Source: an uncultured Lachnospiraceae bacterium
GTDB lineage: Bacteria; Bacillota; Clostridia; Lachnospirales; Lachnospiraceae
Direction: 5' to 3'
DNA length: 13,986 bases
Assembly (NCBI GenBank): GCA_900557385.1
Contig: USSP01000016.1
Location: forward strand, 1 to 13,986
In this document: positions 1 to 7,544 of the stretch, piece by piece
Numbering within the stretch: the stretch's first letter is position 1
Layout of the letters: each line of letters opens with the position of its first letter
The notes under the pieces: model-generated
Seen by the model: only the letters and a program-made list of their open reading frames with translations
What the model was told of the DNA's origin: nothing
The model's database searches: none
Position numbers and translations under genes: made by a program

Positions 1-1
1 C

Positions 2-703
2 TGCTCCATTTTGAGCCATGATCATTTTCAGGGCGGTCATTATGAATTTGCCATGGCAAGAGCCCCTTATGAGAAGGAGTTTTCATTAAAGGACTATCCG
101 CAGGTGCACGCAGGAACGATTAAATGGCCTATGTCCGTAATCCGTCTGCAGTGTAAAGAGGCAGCTCCAATTGTGGAAGCAGCAGACCGTATTTTGAGAA
201 CCTGGAGAGGCTACACCGATGAGGAAGCCTTTATTTTCAGTGAAACAGACGGCATACCTCATAACACCATCACTCCCATTGCCAGAATGCGTGGAGATTT
301 ATTTGAATTAGATCTGGTTTTGCGTAATAACATAACTACAGAGGAATGCCCCATGGGGCTGTATCATCCCCATGCCCAGTACCATCATATCAAAAAAGAA
401 AATATTGGCTTGATTGAGGTTATGGGACTGGCAGTGCTGCCTGCCCGGTTGAAAAAGGAAATGTCCCGGTTGGAACAGTTGATTCTGGAAGGCGGCGATC
501 TGCGTGGAGATGTGTTGACGGCTTCTCATGCAGAATGGGCAGAGGAATGGATACCTCATTATGAAATCACCCCGGAAAACATACACGCCATCGTTCAGAA
601 GGAAGTGGGCATTGTCTTTTCCAAGGTGCTGGAATGTGCGGGTGTTTATAAACGCACCCCGCAGGGACAGAAAGCATTTCAAAGATTTCTGGACTGTCTG
701 TAA
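2..703 (+). CDS. galT: Galactose-1-phosphate uridylyltransferase, class II, C-terminal part (5' end outside window)
   Basis: This is the C-terminal half of a class II (Firmicutes-type) GalT, the cytosolic Leloir-pathway enzyme that exchanges UMP between UDP-glucose and galactose-1-phosphate. The reading frame is open from base 2, so the gene begins upstream; the TTG at 11 is not a real start because the family motif SHDHFQGGHYEFAM runs through it. About 233 residues are visible, against roughly 490-500 in the family. The SHDHFQGG motif (14-37) and the HPHAQYHHIKKENIGLIEVM block (365-424), with LAVLPARLK just after it, are the family signatures. The HIT-like histidines belong to the nucleotidyl-transfer site by family knowledge. 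It stops 24 bases before the MBOAT gene on the same strand, so they may share a transcript. Whether galactose metabolism feeds the downstream envelope cassette is inference only. Confidence 0.93.
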   Translation, partial: CSILSHDHFQGGHYEFAMARAPYEKEFSLKDYPQVHAGTIKWPMSVIRLQCKEAAPIVEAADRILRTWRGYTDEEAFIFSETDGIPHNTITPIARMRGDLFELDLVLRNNITTEECPMGLYHPHAQYHHIKKENIGLIEVMGLAVLPARLKKEMSRLEQLILEGGDLRGDVLTASHAEWAEEWIPHYEITPENIHAIVQKEVGIVFSKVLECAGVYKRTPQGQKAFQRFLDCL

Positions 704-727
704 ATTTTATAGAAAAAGGCTGTAACA

Positions 728-2266
728 ATGACCTATAATTCTCTTGGATTTTTTGTGTTTTTTGCAATCTTTTTAATATGCTATTTGCTGATGCCCAATG
801 GAAAACTGCGACAGGCAGTGATTCTCGTAGGTAGTCTGGCGTTTTATCTGCTGGCGGCAGGTCCGGCAGTGCTGATGATTCTCATCGGCACTGCTATCCT
901 TGTTTATCTGTGCAGCAGACAGATTACAAAAATTTATGTTGGATATGATAAGGAAAAAGAGGGATTGTCGCCGAAGGAACAGGCGGCACTTTTTGCGGAA
1001 TATAAGAAAAAAAGCAAAAAGTACCTGATAGCGGCATTAGTTCTCATTGTGGGATTTCTTGTGTTTGTAAAAATGGCACGCCTCCTTCAAGTGCAAGGCA
1101 TCCTTGTACCCCTTGGAATCTCCTATTATACGTTTTCTTCCGTAGGATATTTACTGGATATTTACTGGAAAAAAGCGTCTTTTGAGCCAAACTTCCTGAA
1201 ATTGTTACTGTGTATGACTTATTTCCCCCATATTGTGCAGGGACCGATCGGAAGGTATGATAAACTGCTGAAGCAGTTTGATGCTCTGCCGAAGCCGGAA
1301 TACCGGAGAATCTGTTTCGGACTCCAGCGTATGCTTTGGGGATTTTTCAAAAAGATGGTAGTGGCAGACCGACTGGCACTGTACACCACTGCCGTCTGGA
1401 ATATGCCGGATTACCATGTAGGTCTGGAAATGCTTCTGGCTATCGTACTGGGTGCGGTAGAATTATATGCGGATTTTTCCGGTTGTATGGATATTGTGTG
1501 CGGAGCAGCCCAAACCATGGGTGTCACCCTGGATGAAAACTTCCGCCGTCCTTTCTTTGCGAAGAATGCGGCAGAATTCTGGCGGCGTTGGCACATTACT
1601 CTGGGAACCTGGTTCAAGGACTATATCTATATGCCCATTGCCATGAATCCCCGTTTTATGAAATGCGCTGTGAATGTGCGGAAAAAGCATGGGAACCGTG
1701 CAGGTCAGGTGGTATCCGCCGCAATTCCGCTGACGGTGGTGTGGCTTCTTACCGGGGTTTGGCACGGTACCGGCATGAACTATGTGGTATGGGGTCTGTA
1801 CTGGGGTGTTCTCATTATTTTGGAGACAATTTTTACCAAAGAAACGAAACAGTTCAATGAGAAGCTTCACATTGACCCTAAGAAGAAATGGTTTCAGATC
1901 TTCCAGATGGTGCGTACTTTTCTGGTGTTCTGCGTGGGAAGAATGCTCACCGTTACCGGAACCCTGATGGGCTTTACGGTGCTGATCCGCCAGCTTTTTG
2001 CAGGAACCGGAATGCGTGCTTTTACCCAGGGAAGCCTTTTCGGCTTCGGACTGGATCGGAAAAATTTCATTGTGGCACTGATCGGAGTGGCACTGATCTG
2101 GATCGTTGACATTTTACAGGAGCATATCCAGATCCGGGAATGGCTGGCGAAGCGCCCGCTCCCGGTGCGGTGGCTGATTTATTACGGTGCCTGCGTGATT
2201 CTGCTTATTTTTGCCAGATATGGATCGGCGTATGACGCCAGCTCATTCATATATGGTGGATTTTAA
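728..2266 (+). CDS. MBOAT-family membrane O-acyltransferase (DltB/AlgI-like)
   Basis: A polytopic membrane protein of 512 residues, the usual size for DltB/AlgI-type MBOATs, which move an acyl group from an intracellular donor to an extracytoplasmic acceptor. Hydrophobic segments begin near residue 8 and recur to the C terminus. Diagnostic blocks are the VPLGISYYTFSSVGYLLD region, YFPHIVQGPIGRY, WRRWHITLGTWFKDYIYMP starting at Trp285, and WLLTGVWHGTGMNYVVWG, whose His346 is the family's catalytic histidine. The last six residues are FIYGGF, an FxYxxF motif resembling the C terminus of DltX. The ATG at 728 is preceded by AAAAAGG with 8 bases of spacing. An acyl carrier protein and an acid-activating enzyme follow, so the donor is probably an acyl-carrier thioester. 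The family is certain; the transferred group and acceptor are unknown. Exact DltB orthology is doubtful because of the unusual partners. Confidence 0.93.
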   Translation: MTYNSLGFFVFFAIFLICYLLMPNGKLRQAVILVGSLAFYLLAAGPAVLMILIGTAILVYLCSRQITKIYVGYDKEKEGLSPKEQAALFAEYKKKSKKYLIAALVLIVGFLVFVKMARLLQVQGILVPLGISYYTFSSVGYLLDIYWKKASFEPNFLKLLLCMTYFPHIVQGPIGRYDKLLKQFDALPKPEYRRICFGLQRMLWGFFKKMVVADRLALYTTAVWNMPDYHVGLEMLLAIVLGAVELYADFSGCMDIVCGAAQTMGVTLDENFRRPFFAKNAAEFWRRWHITLGTWFKDYIYMPIAMNPRFMKCAVNVRKKHGNRAGQVVSAAIPLTVVWLLTGVWHGTGMNYVVWGLYWGVLIILETIFTKETKQFNEKLHIDPKKKWFQIFQMVRTFLVFCVGRMLTVTGTLMGFTVLIRQLFAGTGMRAFTQGSLFGFGLDRKNFIVALIGVALIWIVDILQEHIQIREWLAKRPLPVRWLIYYGACVILLIFARYGSAYDASSFIYGGF

Positions 2267-2299
2267 TGACATACTAATAACGAAAGGACAGAAAGAATT

Positions 2300-2524
2300 A
2301 TGAGAGACAAAATTTTGGATGTATTGGAAGAAAATTACCCGGAGATCGATTTTGAGTGCTCCGAAGAATTAGTGGATGACGGAATCCTGGATTCCCTCAC
2401 TATCGTAGGAATCATTTCTGCTTTATCTATGGAATTCGGCGTGGAACTGCCTTATGAGGACATTATTCCTGAAAACTTTAATTCCGTAGATGCTATGGCA
2501 GAACTCATAGAGAAATACTTGTAA
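2300..2524 (+). CDS. Acyl carrier protein (DltC-like role)
   Basis: A 74-residue acidic carrier protein of normal ACP/DltC length. The phosphopantetheine attachment motif is DSL at residues 31-33 (context DGILDSLTIVG), with Ser32 as the attachment residue, inside the expected four-helix pattern. It should carry the acid activated by the next gene as a thioester and present it to the upstream MBOAT. AAAGGA at 2283-2288 lies 11 bases before the ATG. The gene sits 33 bases after the MBOAT stop and 12 bases before the adenylation-nitroreductase start, a typical operon arrangement. It is recognisably a carrier protein, but nothing in the sequence marks it as dedicated to D-alanine, so no dltC symbol is given. 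Confidence 0.92.
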   Translation: MRDKILDVLEENYPEIDFECSEELVDDGILDSLTIVGIISALSMEFGVELPYEDIIPENFNSVDAMAELIEKYL

Positions 2525-2529
2525 AGGAG
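2523..2529 (+). promoter_or_regulatory. Ribosome binding site that fixes a TTG start
   Basis: AAAGGAG overlaps the stop codon of the carrier protein gene and lies 7 bases before TTG at 2537. The next methionine in that frame is about 63 codons on, inside the conserved N-terminal part of the adenylation domain, so TTG is the only sensible start. The overlap suggests translational coupling. Confidence 0.75.
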
Positions 2530-2536
2530 TAAAACA

Positions 2537-4588
2537 TTGAACACGCTGGTACAACGGATTCTGGAACTTGCCCGGACGAAGCCTGATGCTGTCGCTGTGG
2601 CATTCAAAAAGGAAAAATTGACCTATGCACGGTTGGCAGAAAAAATTCGGATCATTGGCACAGAACTGAAAAAAAGGGACATCCAGGTGGGAGACCGCAT
2701 CCTTTTCAGTGCGGTCTCCAAACCGGAAATGGTGGCAGTCTATCTGGGAATCCAGTATGCCGGAGCTATTGCTGTGTTCATTGATAAAAACAGCACAGCC
2801 GAGAATGCGGCCGCTGTCTATGAGGATGCCGGAGCAAGTCTTTTCCTCACGGACAAACCCATGAAAGAAAGAAATGGCAAGGACTGGGGGGAACACTGCC
2901 GTGTTGCCTCTATGAAACAGCTTTACGCTGCGCCTGCATCGGAAAAATTTGCCGACTATGTGATGCCGGAGCCGGAGGACATGGCAGAGCTGCTTTTTAC
3001 CACCGGAACTACCGGTAAACCCAAAGGAGTGATTCTCACTTACAAGGCGGTTTATCATATTCTCTCCAACACCATTCAGGGAATCGGCATCCGGGAAGAC
3101 GAGAGGCTTTTGCTGCCTCTTCCTTTAAATCATTCCTTTGCCCTCCGCGTGCTTCGGGCGACTCTGTACCAGGGAGCCATGGTAGTTTTGCAGAATGGCT
3201 TTGCTTTTGCCAAGGAAGTGGAAAATAATCAGACAGCCTTTGACTGTACCGCTATGGTGGCAGTCCCTGCTTCTATGGAAATCCTTCGGGGACAGATGCA
3301 GGATCAGTTTGTGCCTGTGATGAGTAAGTTCCGCTATATTGAAGTGGGGGCAGGCAGCCTTACCATTGCCCAGCGCAAACGCCTTACCGCAGAACTGCCT
3401 CATACCACGATTTACAATACCTGGGGATCCTCCGAATCCGGGGGAGCCCTGTTTACAAATGTGACAGAAGTGTCATCTCATCCGGAACAGATCGGCGCCG
3501 TGGGCAAACCGCTCCCGAATGTGGAGGTTCGTGTCCTGGATGAAGAAGGAAACCCGATCCAAAGCGATAGAGAGCATCCCGGACGTATGGCATTGAAAGG
3601 TGATATGCAGATGGCGGGCTACTGGAACCGCCCGGAGCTTACTGCCGAAACCTTAAAGGATGGCTGGCTCCTTACCAGCGATATGGTGTATACCGACCCG
3701 GATGGCTATGTCTACATGTTGGGACGGGCGGATGATATTATCAATGTAGGTGGCGAGAAGGTTTCCCCTGTTGAAGTGGAAAATATTGCATGCCAGTATG
3801 AATTTGTGAAGGAGTGCGCTTGCATCGGCGTAGCTGACCCCAACGAAGTACTGGGACAGGTTCCCATTCTATATCTGGCAGTGAGTACCGGCTTTACCGA
3901 GAGTGGGCTTCAGTCCTATCTGGCAGAAAAAATGGAGCGTTATAAGCTCCCCCAGCACTATGTGGTAGTGGAGGCACTGCCCCGGAACCGCATGGGCAAA
4001 ATCGACAGAAAAGCGATCCGCAAGCTTTGGGAAAGCCAGGGCAGTGAGGAACTGATGAATCCGGTGATGCAGGCACTTTTGTCCAGACGGAGCATCCGTC
4101 GTTTTACCGACAGAAAAATCGAACCGGAAAAGCTGGACATGATTTTAAAGGCGGGGTATTATGCCCCCACCGGACGCAACATGCAGACCTGGCGATTTAC
4201 CGTGATTCAGAATGAAAAGAATATCCAGCATATAAAGGAAGTAGTGAAGGAACGGGCAGTACTCTCCAAAGTCAATGTCTATGGCTTTGAAAATCCAGCC
4301 TGTCTTATTCTCATTTCCAATGATACCCGGAATGCTACCGGATGCCAGGATGCCTCCTGTGCGGCAGAAAATATTTTTCTGGCTGCACACTCCTACGGAA
4401 TCGGCTCCACCTGGCTCAATCCTCTGTTTTATCTCTGGGAGGACGAAGTCATCCGGAAAATGTTAGAGGGCTTCGGCGTTCCTGCCGGACACCGGGTGTG
4501 GTGCATGGCAGCATTAGGGTACCCTGCGGCAGAGGGAAATCTGCCAGCAAAGAAAAAGGATGTTGTTTTTTATGCAGACGAAGGCTAA
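2537..4588 (+). CDS. Acid-activating AMP-forming (ANL) enzyme fused to a C-terminal nitroreductase-family flavin domain
   Basis: A 683-residue two-domain protein. Residues 1 to about 500 form an AMP-forming acid-activating domain: P-loop TTGTTGKPKG at 155-164, WGSSESGG starting at 296, the LTSD and GRADDIINVGGEKVSP blocks, and a C-terminal MGKIDRK with the catalytic-type lysine at 488. By family knowledge it makes an acyl-AMP and transfers the acyl group to a thiol, here presumably the ACP encoded just upstream. Residues 507-683 form a complete nitroreductase-type FMN domain: SRRSIRRF, APTGRNMQTWRF, GIGSTWLNPL and AALGYP. It has no stop or frameshift at the junction, so this is a genuine fusion. 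In classical dlt operons DltA is about 500 residues with no flavin domain. The A4 region reads LNHSFAL (His199) as in acyl-CoA synthetases, whereas DltA has an FD motif whose Asp binds the amino group; the substrate is therefore probably not an amino acid. The flavin domain's role is unknown; redox tailoring of the acyl group is inference. Confidence 0.9.
   Translation: MNTLVQRILELARTKPDAVAVAFKKEKLTYARLAEKIRIIGTELKKRDIQVGDRILFSAVSKPEMVAVYLGIQYAGAIAVFIDKNSTAENAAAVYEDAGASLFLTDKPMKERNGKDWGEHCRVASMKQLYAAPASEKFADYVMPEPEDMAELLFTTGTTGKPKGVILTYKAVYHILSNTIQGIGIREDERLLLPLPLNHSFALRVLRATLYQGAMVVLQNGFAFAKEVENNQTAFDCTAMVAVPASMEILRGQMQDQFVPVMSKFRYIEVGAGSLTIAQRKRLTAELPHTTIYNTWGSSESGGALFTNVTEVSSHPEQIGAVGKPLPNVEVRVLDEEGNPIQSDREHPGRMALKGDMQMAGYWNRPELTAETLKDGWLLTSDMVYTDPDGYVYMLGRADDIINVGGEKVSPVEVENIACQYEFVKECACIGVADPNEVLGQVPILYLAVSTGFTESGLQSYLAEKMERYKLPQHYVVVEALPRNRMGKIDRKAIRKLWESQGSEELMNPVMQALLSRRSIRRFTDRKIEPEKLDMILKAGYYAPTGRNMQTWRFTVIQNEKNIQHIKEVVKERAVLSKVNVYGFENPACLILISNDTRNATGCQDASCAAENIFLAAHSYGIGSTWLNPLFYLWEDEVIRKMLEGFGVPAGHRVWCMAALGYPAAEGNLPAKKKDVVFYADEG
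4556..4560 (+). promoter_or_regulatory. Ribosome binding site deciding the start of the SGNH gene
   Basis: AAGGA lies 11 bases before ATG 4572 but touches the alternative ATG at 4560, which leaves that earlier ATG without usable spacing. It sits inside the end of the upstream coding region, consistent with coupled translation across the 17-base overlap. Confidence 0.5.
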
Positions 4589-5801
4589 AAATCTGATAAA
4601 AGCATTGCTTTTTACGTTGGGACTGTGTCTGATTGTGATGGGACTTTCCAGAGTGTTTGAGCGAAAGACCTCGGCACAGATGTATGATGCGTTTTTTGAT
4701 GCAAAGGAAAATTTCGATGTGCTGTTTCTGGGAACCAGCCATACCTCCAACGGGGTATTGCCCTTACAGCTATGGCAGGAACAGGGAATCGGCTCCTACA
4801 ATATGGCGGGACACGGTAACCAGCTGGCCACTACCTACTGGGTACTGGTTAATGCTCTGGACTACACCGATCCCAGTGTGGTGGTGTTGGATTTATCCTA
4901 TTTGAGTGAGAATCAGAAAACCTCTCTGGTGAGTGTGAACCAGACCCATGTTTCCCTGGATGCCATTCCTTTTTCCTGGAATAAAATCAGAATGGTGAAT
5001 GACCTCTTTGATACCACCGAGGAAAAAGCAGAGTTCCTGGCAGATTTTATTATTTATCACGACAGATGGAGCGAATTGACAGCGGAAGATTTCCACTATC
5101 AGCCCCTTTCTTACAAAGGAGCGGCTCCCGGCTATTCTGTGGCAGTGCCCCAGGCAACTGCGAAACTGGACAGGAGCGAAGTCTGCGACAGCGACACCGT
5201 GGGCGTGGAATACCTGCGGAAAATTTTGGAATTATGTAAAGAAAAAGATATCGAGGTGGTACTGACCTATCTGCCTTTTCCTGCCAGTGAGGATAAACAG
5301 CGGGAGGCAAATCTGGGCTATGAGATAGCGGAAAACTATGAGGTACCTTATCTCAATTTTCTGGATATGGATGTGGTGGACTATGACACCGACTGTCTGG
5401 ATGCGGATTCCCATCTGAATCTTTCCGGCGCGGTGAAGGTTACCCGGTATCTGGGAGAGTATCTTAGAGCAAATTATGACTTGCCGGATCGGCGTGAGGA
5501 TGAGGACTATGCATCCTGGCAGCAGGAGGCGGACACCTTTTCCAAGACAATCAGCGGACTTCTTTTGATAGATCAGACCAGCCCGCTCACCTCTCTCATG
5601 CTTCTGGCAGAACCGGATATCCATGCCACTCTTACCGTAAGCACTGACCAGAGTCAGTGGGAGGACAGCCGGTGGATTTCCATGATACAATACGCATCGC
5701 AATTTCATACCGTGCTTTATGCTGACGGAGAAGATTTCCAGAATTTCAAGATTGATGTCACCGATGCAGACGGAAACAGCTATGGAACGGTGTGCTGGTA
5801 A
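4572..5801 (+). CDS. Membrane-anchored SGNH-type protein in the DltD position (putative acyltransferase/esterase)
   Basis: About 409 residues. One N-terminal membrane segment (roughly residues 7-24) is followed by an extracytoplasmic domain. FLGTSHTSNGV places the likely nucleophile at Ser56, and DADSHLNLSGA supplies Asp279 and His281, the pair expected in AlgX/DltD-like SGNH proteins. The pattern FDVLFLGTSHT, SYNMAGHGN, VVLDLSYL and VEVVLTYLPFP-like strands fits an SGNH fold. A C-terminal extension of about 100 residues after the fold is rich in beta-type sequence and has no domain I recognise. ATG 4572 is chosen over ATG 4560 because of ribosome-site spacing. The gene overlaps the preceding one by 17 bases. 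By analogy with DltD it should act outside the membrane, moving the acyl group from the MBOAT to a surface polymer; esterase activity is the main alternative. Confidence 0.8.
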   Translation: MQTKAKNLIKALLFTLGLCLIVMGLSRVFERKTSAQMYDAFFDAKENFDVLFLGTSHTSNGVLPLQLWQEQGIGSYNMAGHGNQLATTYWVLVNALDYTDPSVVVLDLSYLSENQKTSLVSVNQTHVSLDAIPFSWNKIRMVNDLFDTTEEKAEFLADFIIYHDRWSELTAEDFHYQPLSYKGAAPGYSVAVPQATAKLDRSEVCDSDTVGVEYLRKILELCKEKDIEVVLTYLPFPASEDKQREANLGYEIAENYEVPYLNFLDMDVVDYDTDCLDADSHLNLSGAVKVTRYLGEYLRANYDLPDRREDEDYASWQQEADTFSKTISGLLLIDQTSPLTSLMLLAEPDIHATLTVSTDQSQWEDSRWISMIQYASQFHTVLYADGEDFQNFKIDVTDADGNSYGTVCW

Positions 5802-5816
5802 AACCGTAATCCAAGG

Positions 5817-5845
5817 TTGTAAGAAACTGTAAAATATAGTACAAT
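5817..5845 (+). promoter_or_regulatory. Putative housekeeping sigma promoter for the diguanylate cyclase operon
   Basis: TTGTAA (5817-5822) and TACAAT (5840-5845) are separated by exactly 17 bases and sit in the 75-base gap after the SGNH gene. Transcription would begin near 5852, giving a short leader that includes AGGAGG at 5863-5868. No terminator hairpin is seen upstream of it, so read-through from the acylation cassette is also possible. Confidence 0.6.
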
Positions 5846-5876
5846 AGACACATATATTGTAAAGGAGGAGACCAAA

Positions 5877-7538
5877 ATGAAACTTAAAAAAACACTTGTT
5901 ATTTTTCTTATTGTGTTTTCTCTGGTGCCTCTCTATATTATGGCTGGAATTTTGACTTATAACCATTATCAATCGGTTAATAAGATTATAAAAGAAAATC
6001 TGAAATCTCTGGGTGAAACAACCGTACTGAGTATGAATGGGTTTTATGAAGAGAGAAAAACGGAATTACAAATTATTTCCCAATATGCGATGGTTGATAA
6101 TCTTGTGGTTCAAAGTCTGGACAATAAATTTGGAATTGATATATCGGCGCAGCAGTATGTGCATGATATGCTGATGAAGCACAAAGCAAGTAATCCATAC
6201 ATTCTAAGTCTTTCCCTGATTAATCGGGATTTCAGGGTCGTATCCTCCACGGAGGATTTTGATTCCACCAAGTACAGTGAACTTCAGAATATCCCGGCAG
6301 AAAAGCTCGCCAGAGATTTCTTTATCGGCAGCGTTGTAACGCGGGAGACAGCGGAAGGAGATAAAAGACTGGTTCTCGCCTGCAAATCCATTGAACGCAA
6401 TGGAGAGGTAATTGGTTATGTGGCAGAGGAAATCAATGTTGCATACTTTGATAAATTCTGCACAGATACAACGCTTTCCGCTAATGATGTACTTTATATT
6501 AGTGATGGTCACGGTGAAACCATTACCCAGGGATATGCGGTGAACGGAGAATTAAAGCCCTATGTTCCCTCAGAGGAAATGGAGGCTGCCTATCAGAAGA
6601 AGTGGAAGATTATCAATCCGGACAGACATCCCAGCGGACAGATCCGCTTCAAAGCAGATGGAAAGACCTATCTCACCTATTATTCCACCATTGATAATAC
6701 GGATTGGCTGATGAACATTACCACCTGTCTGACCACCCATGCCCAGGATTCCAAAAACTATCTGATTCTTATTGTGATTACGGTAGTCTGCATTACTACG
6801 ATTATTCTGGCAGGAAATATTTTTGTCCGTGGACAGTTTATCAAACCCATCGAGCAGATGGAATATACGTTGAAGCGGATCCAGGAGACCGGAAATTACT
6901 CACTTCGTATTCTGGTACAGGGACAAGGTGAAATCGGCTATATTGCCCGTCAGATCAATTCGCTGATTGAACATGTGGAGCAGGAAAGCTTAAAGGAACA
7001 GGATGAGCAGGAACAGTTAGAGAAAAAGGCAACCAGCGATCTTCTGACTGGTATTTACAACAAACAATCCATCAATGATTGTGTGGAGCAGATGGTGAAG
7101 CGCGCCAACGAAATGAGAGCCAAAGTCGTTGTGGGCTTTATGGATGTGGACAATTTTAAGCACTTCAATACCCAGTATGGACACCAGCAGGGAGATGAAG
7201 TACTGAAATACGTAGCAAAATGCCTGCGTGAAAGCATATCCGGAAACGTAGGTCGAAATGGTGGCGATGAATTTATGTTCTGCATGTTGGAACGCCGGAA
7301 TACAGACGATGTAGCGATGGTGATGGAACGGCTGCGGAACAAGATTCGCGAAGGCGTGGTTAATACAGAGACCGGCAGAATCATGGAGGTGACCTGCAGT
7401 ATCGGTGTGGTCGTTGCCCTGGGAGCGGAAACAAAAACTGAAGACCTGATCCATGAGGCAGATATGGCAATGTATGAGGTGAAAGAAAAGGGAAAAGATA
7501 ATTACGTGATTCGCTACAAAATCGAAGGAGTCGTGTAG
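5877..7538 (+). CDS. Membrane sensor diguanylate cyclase (Cache-like sensor, HAMP, GGDEF)
   Basis: A 553-residue signalling enzyme predicted to make cyclic di-GMP from two GTP. A membrane segment at about residues 7-27 is followed by an extracellular region of about 265 residues that looks like a double Cache sensor, a second membrane segment at about 294-316, a HAMP linker at about 317-372, a short coiled coil rich in Glu and Gln, and a GGDEF domain at about 385-548. The active-site motif GGDEF is intact at 462-466, and the metal-binding FMDVDNFKHFN block is present. At the place of the inhibitory RxxD site the sequence reads SISG, so product inhibition is probably absent. The ATG has an excellent AGGAGG 8 bases upstream and its own promoter. 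It is the first gene of a group running to thyX. The ligand is unknown; a link to envelope acylation is suggested only by adjacency. Confidence 0.93.
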   Translation: MKLKKTLVIFLIVFSLVPLYIMAGILTYNHYQSVNKIIKENLKSLGETTVLSMNGFYEERKTELQIISQYAMVDNLVVQSLDNKFGIDISAQQYVHDMLMKHKASNPYILSLSLINRDFRVVSSTEDFDSTKYSELQNIPAEKLARDFFIGSVVTRETAEGDKRLVLACKSIERNGEVIGYVAEEINVAYFDKFCTDTTLSANDVLYISDGHGETITQGYAVNGELKPYVPSEEMEAAYQKKWKIINPDRHPSGQIRFKADGKTYLTYYSTIDNTDWLMNITTCLTTHAQDSKNYLILIVITVVCITTIILAGNIFVRGQFIKPIEQMEYTLKRIQETGNYSLRILVQGQGEIGYIARQINSLIEHVEQESLKEQDEQEQLEKKATSDLLTGIYNKQSINDCVEQMVKRANEMRAKVVVGFMDVDNFKHFNTQYGHQQGDEVLKYVAKCLRESISGNVGRNGGDEFMFCMLERRNTDDVAMVMERLRNKIREGVVNTETGRIMEVTCSIGVVVALGAETKTEDLIHEADMAMYEVKEKGKDNYVIRYKIEGVV

Positions 7539-7544
7539 ATTGTT

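Noticed and set aside
2423..3058. A 211-codon open frame on the minus strand over the ACP and adenylation genes
   Set aside because: It is antisense to conserved motifs of two real genes, including part of the P-loop, and has no family resemblance or ribosome site that would justify it.
4046..4057. Internal GAGGA followed by ATG at the start of the nitroreductase domain, suggesting a separately translated flavin protein
   Set aside because: The spacing is only four bases, and the bases are explained by the codons for Glu-Glu-Leu-Met. There is no stop or frameshift, so a fusion is the simpler reading.
4560..4571. ATG 4560 as the start of the SGNH gene
   Set aside because: The only ribosome-site-like sequence abuts this ATG, while it is 11 bases from ATG 4572; four extra residues (MLFF) add nothing to the membrane anchor.
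728..5801. Annotating the cassette simply as dltB, dltC, dltA and dltD
   Set aside because: The gene order, the flavin fusion, the acyl-CoA-synthetase-like A4 region and the FxYxxF terminus differ from classical dlt, so those symbols would assert a D-alanine substrate that the sequence does not support.
5232..5972. A 246-codon open frame on the minus strand across the end of the SGNH gene and the start of the diguanylate cyclase gene
   Set aside because: It lies antisense to two well-supported genes and their intergenic promoter, has low-complexity, Cys/His/Ile-rich composition with no recognisable domain, and is best read as a shadow.
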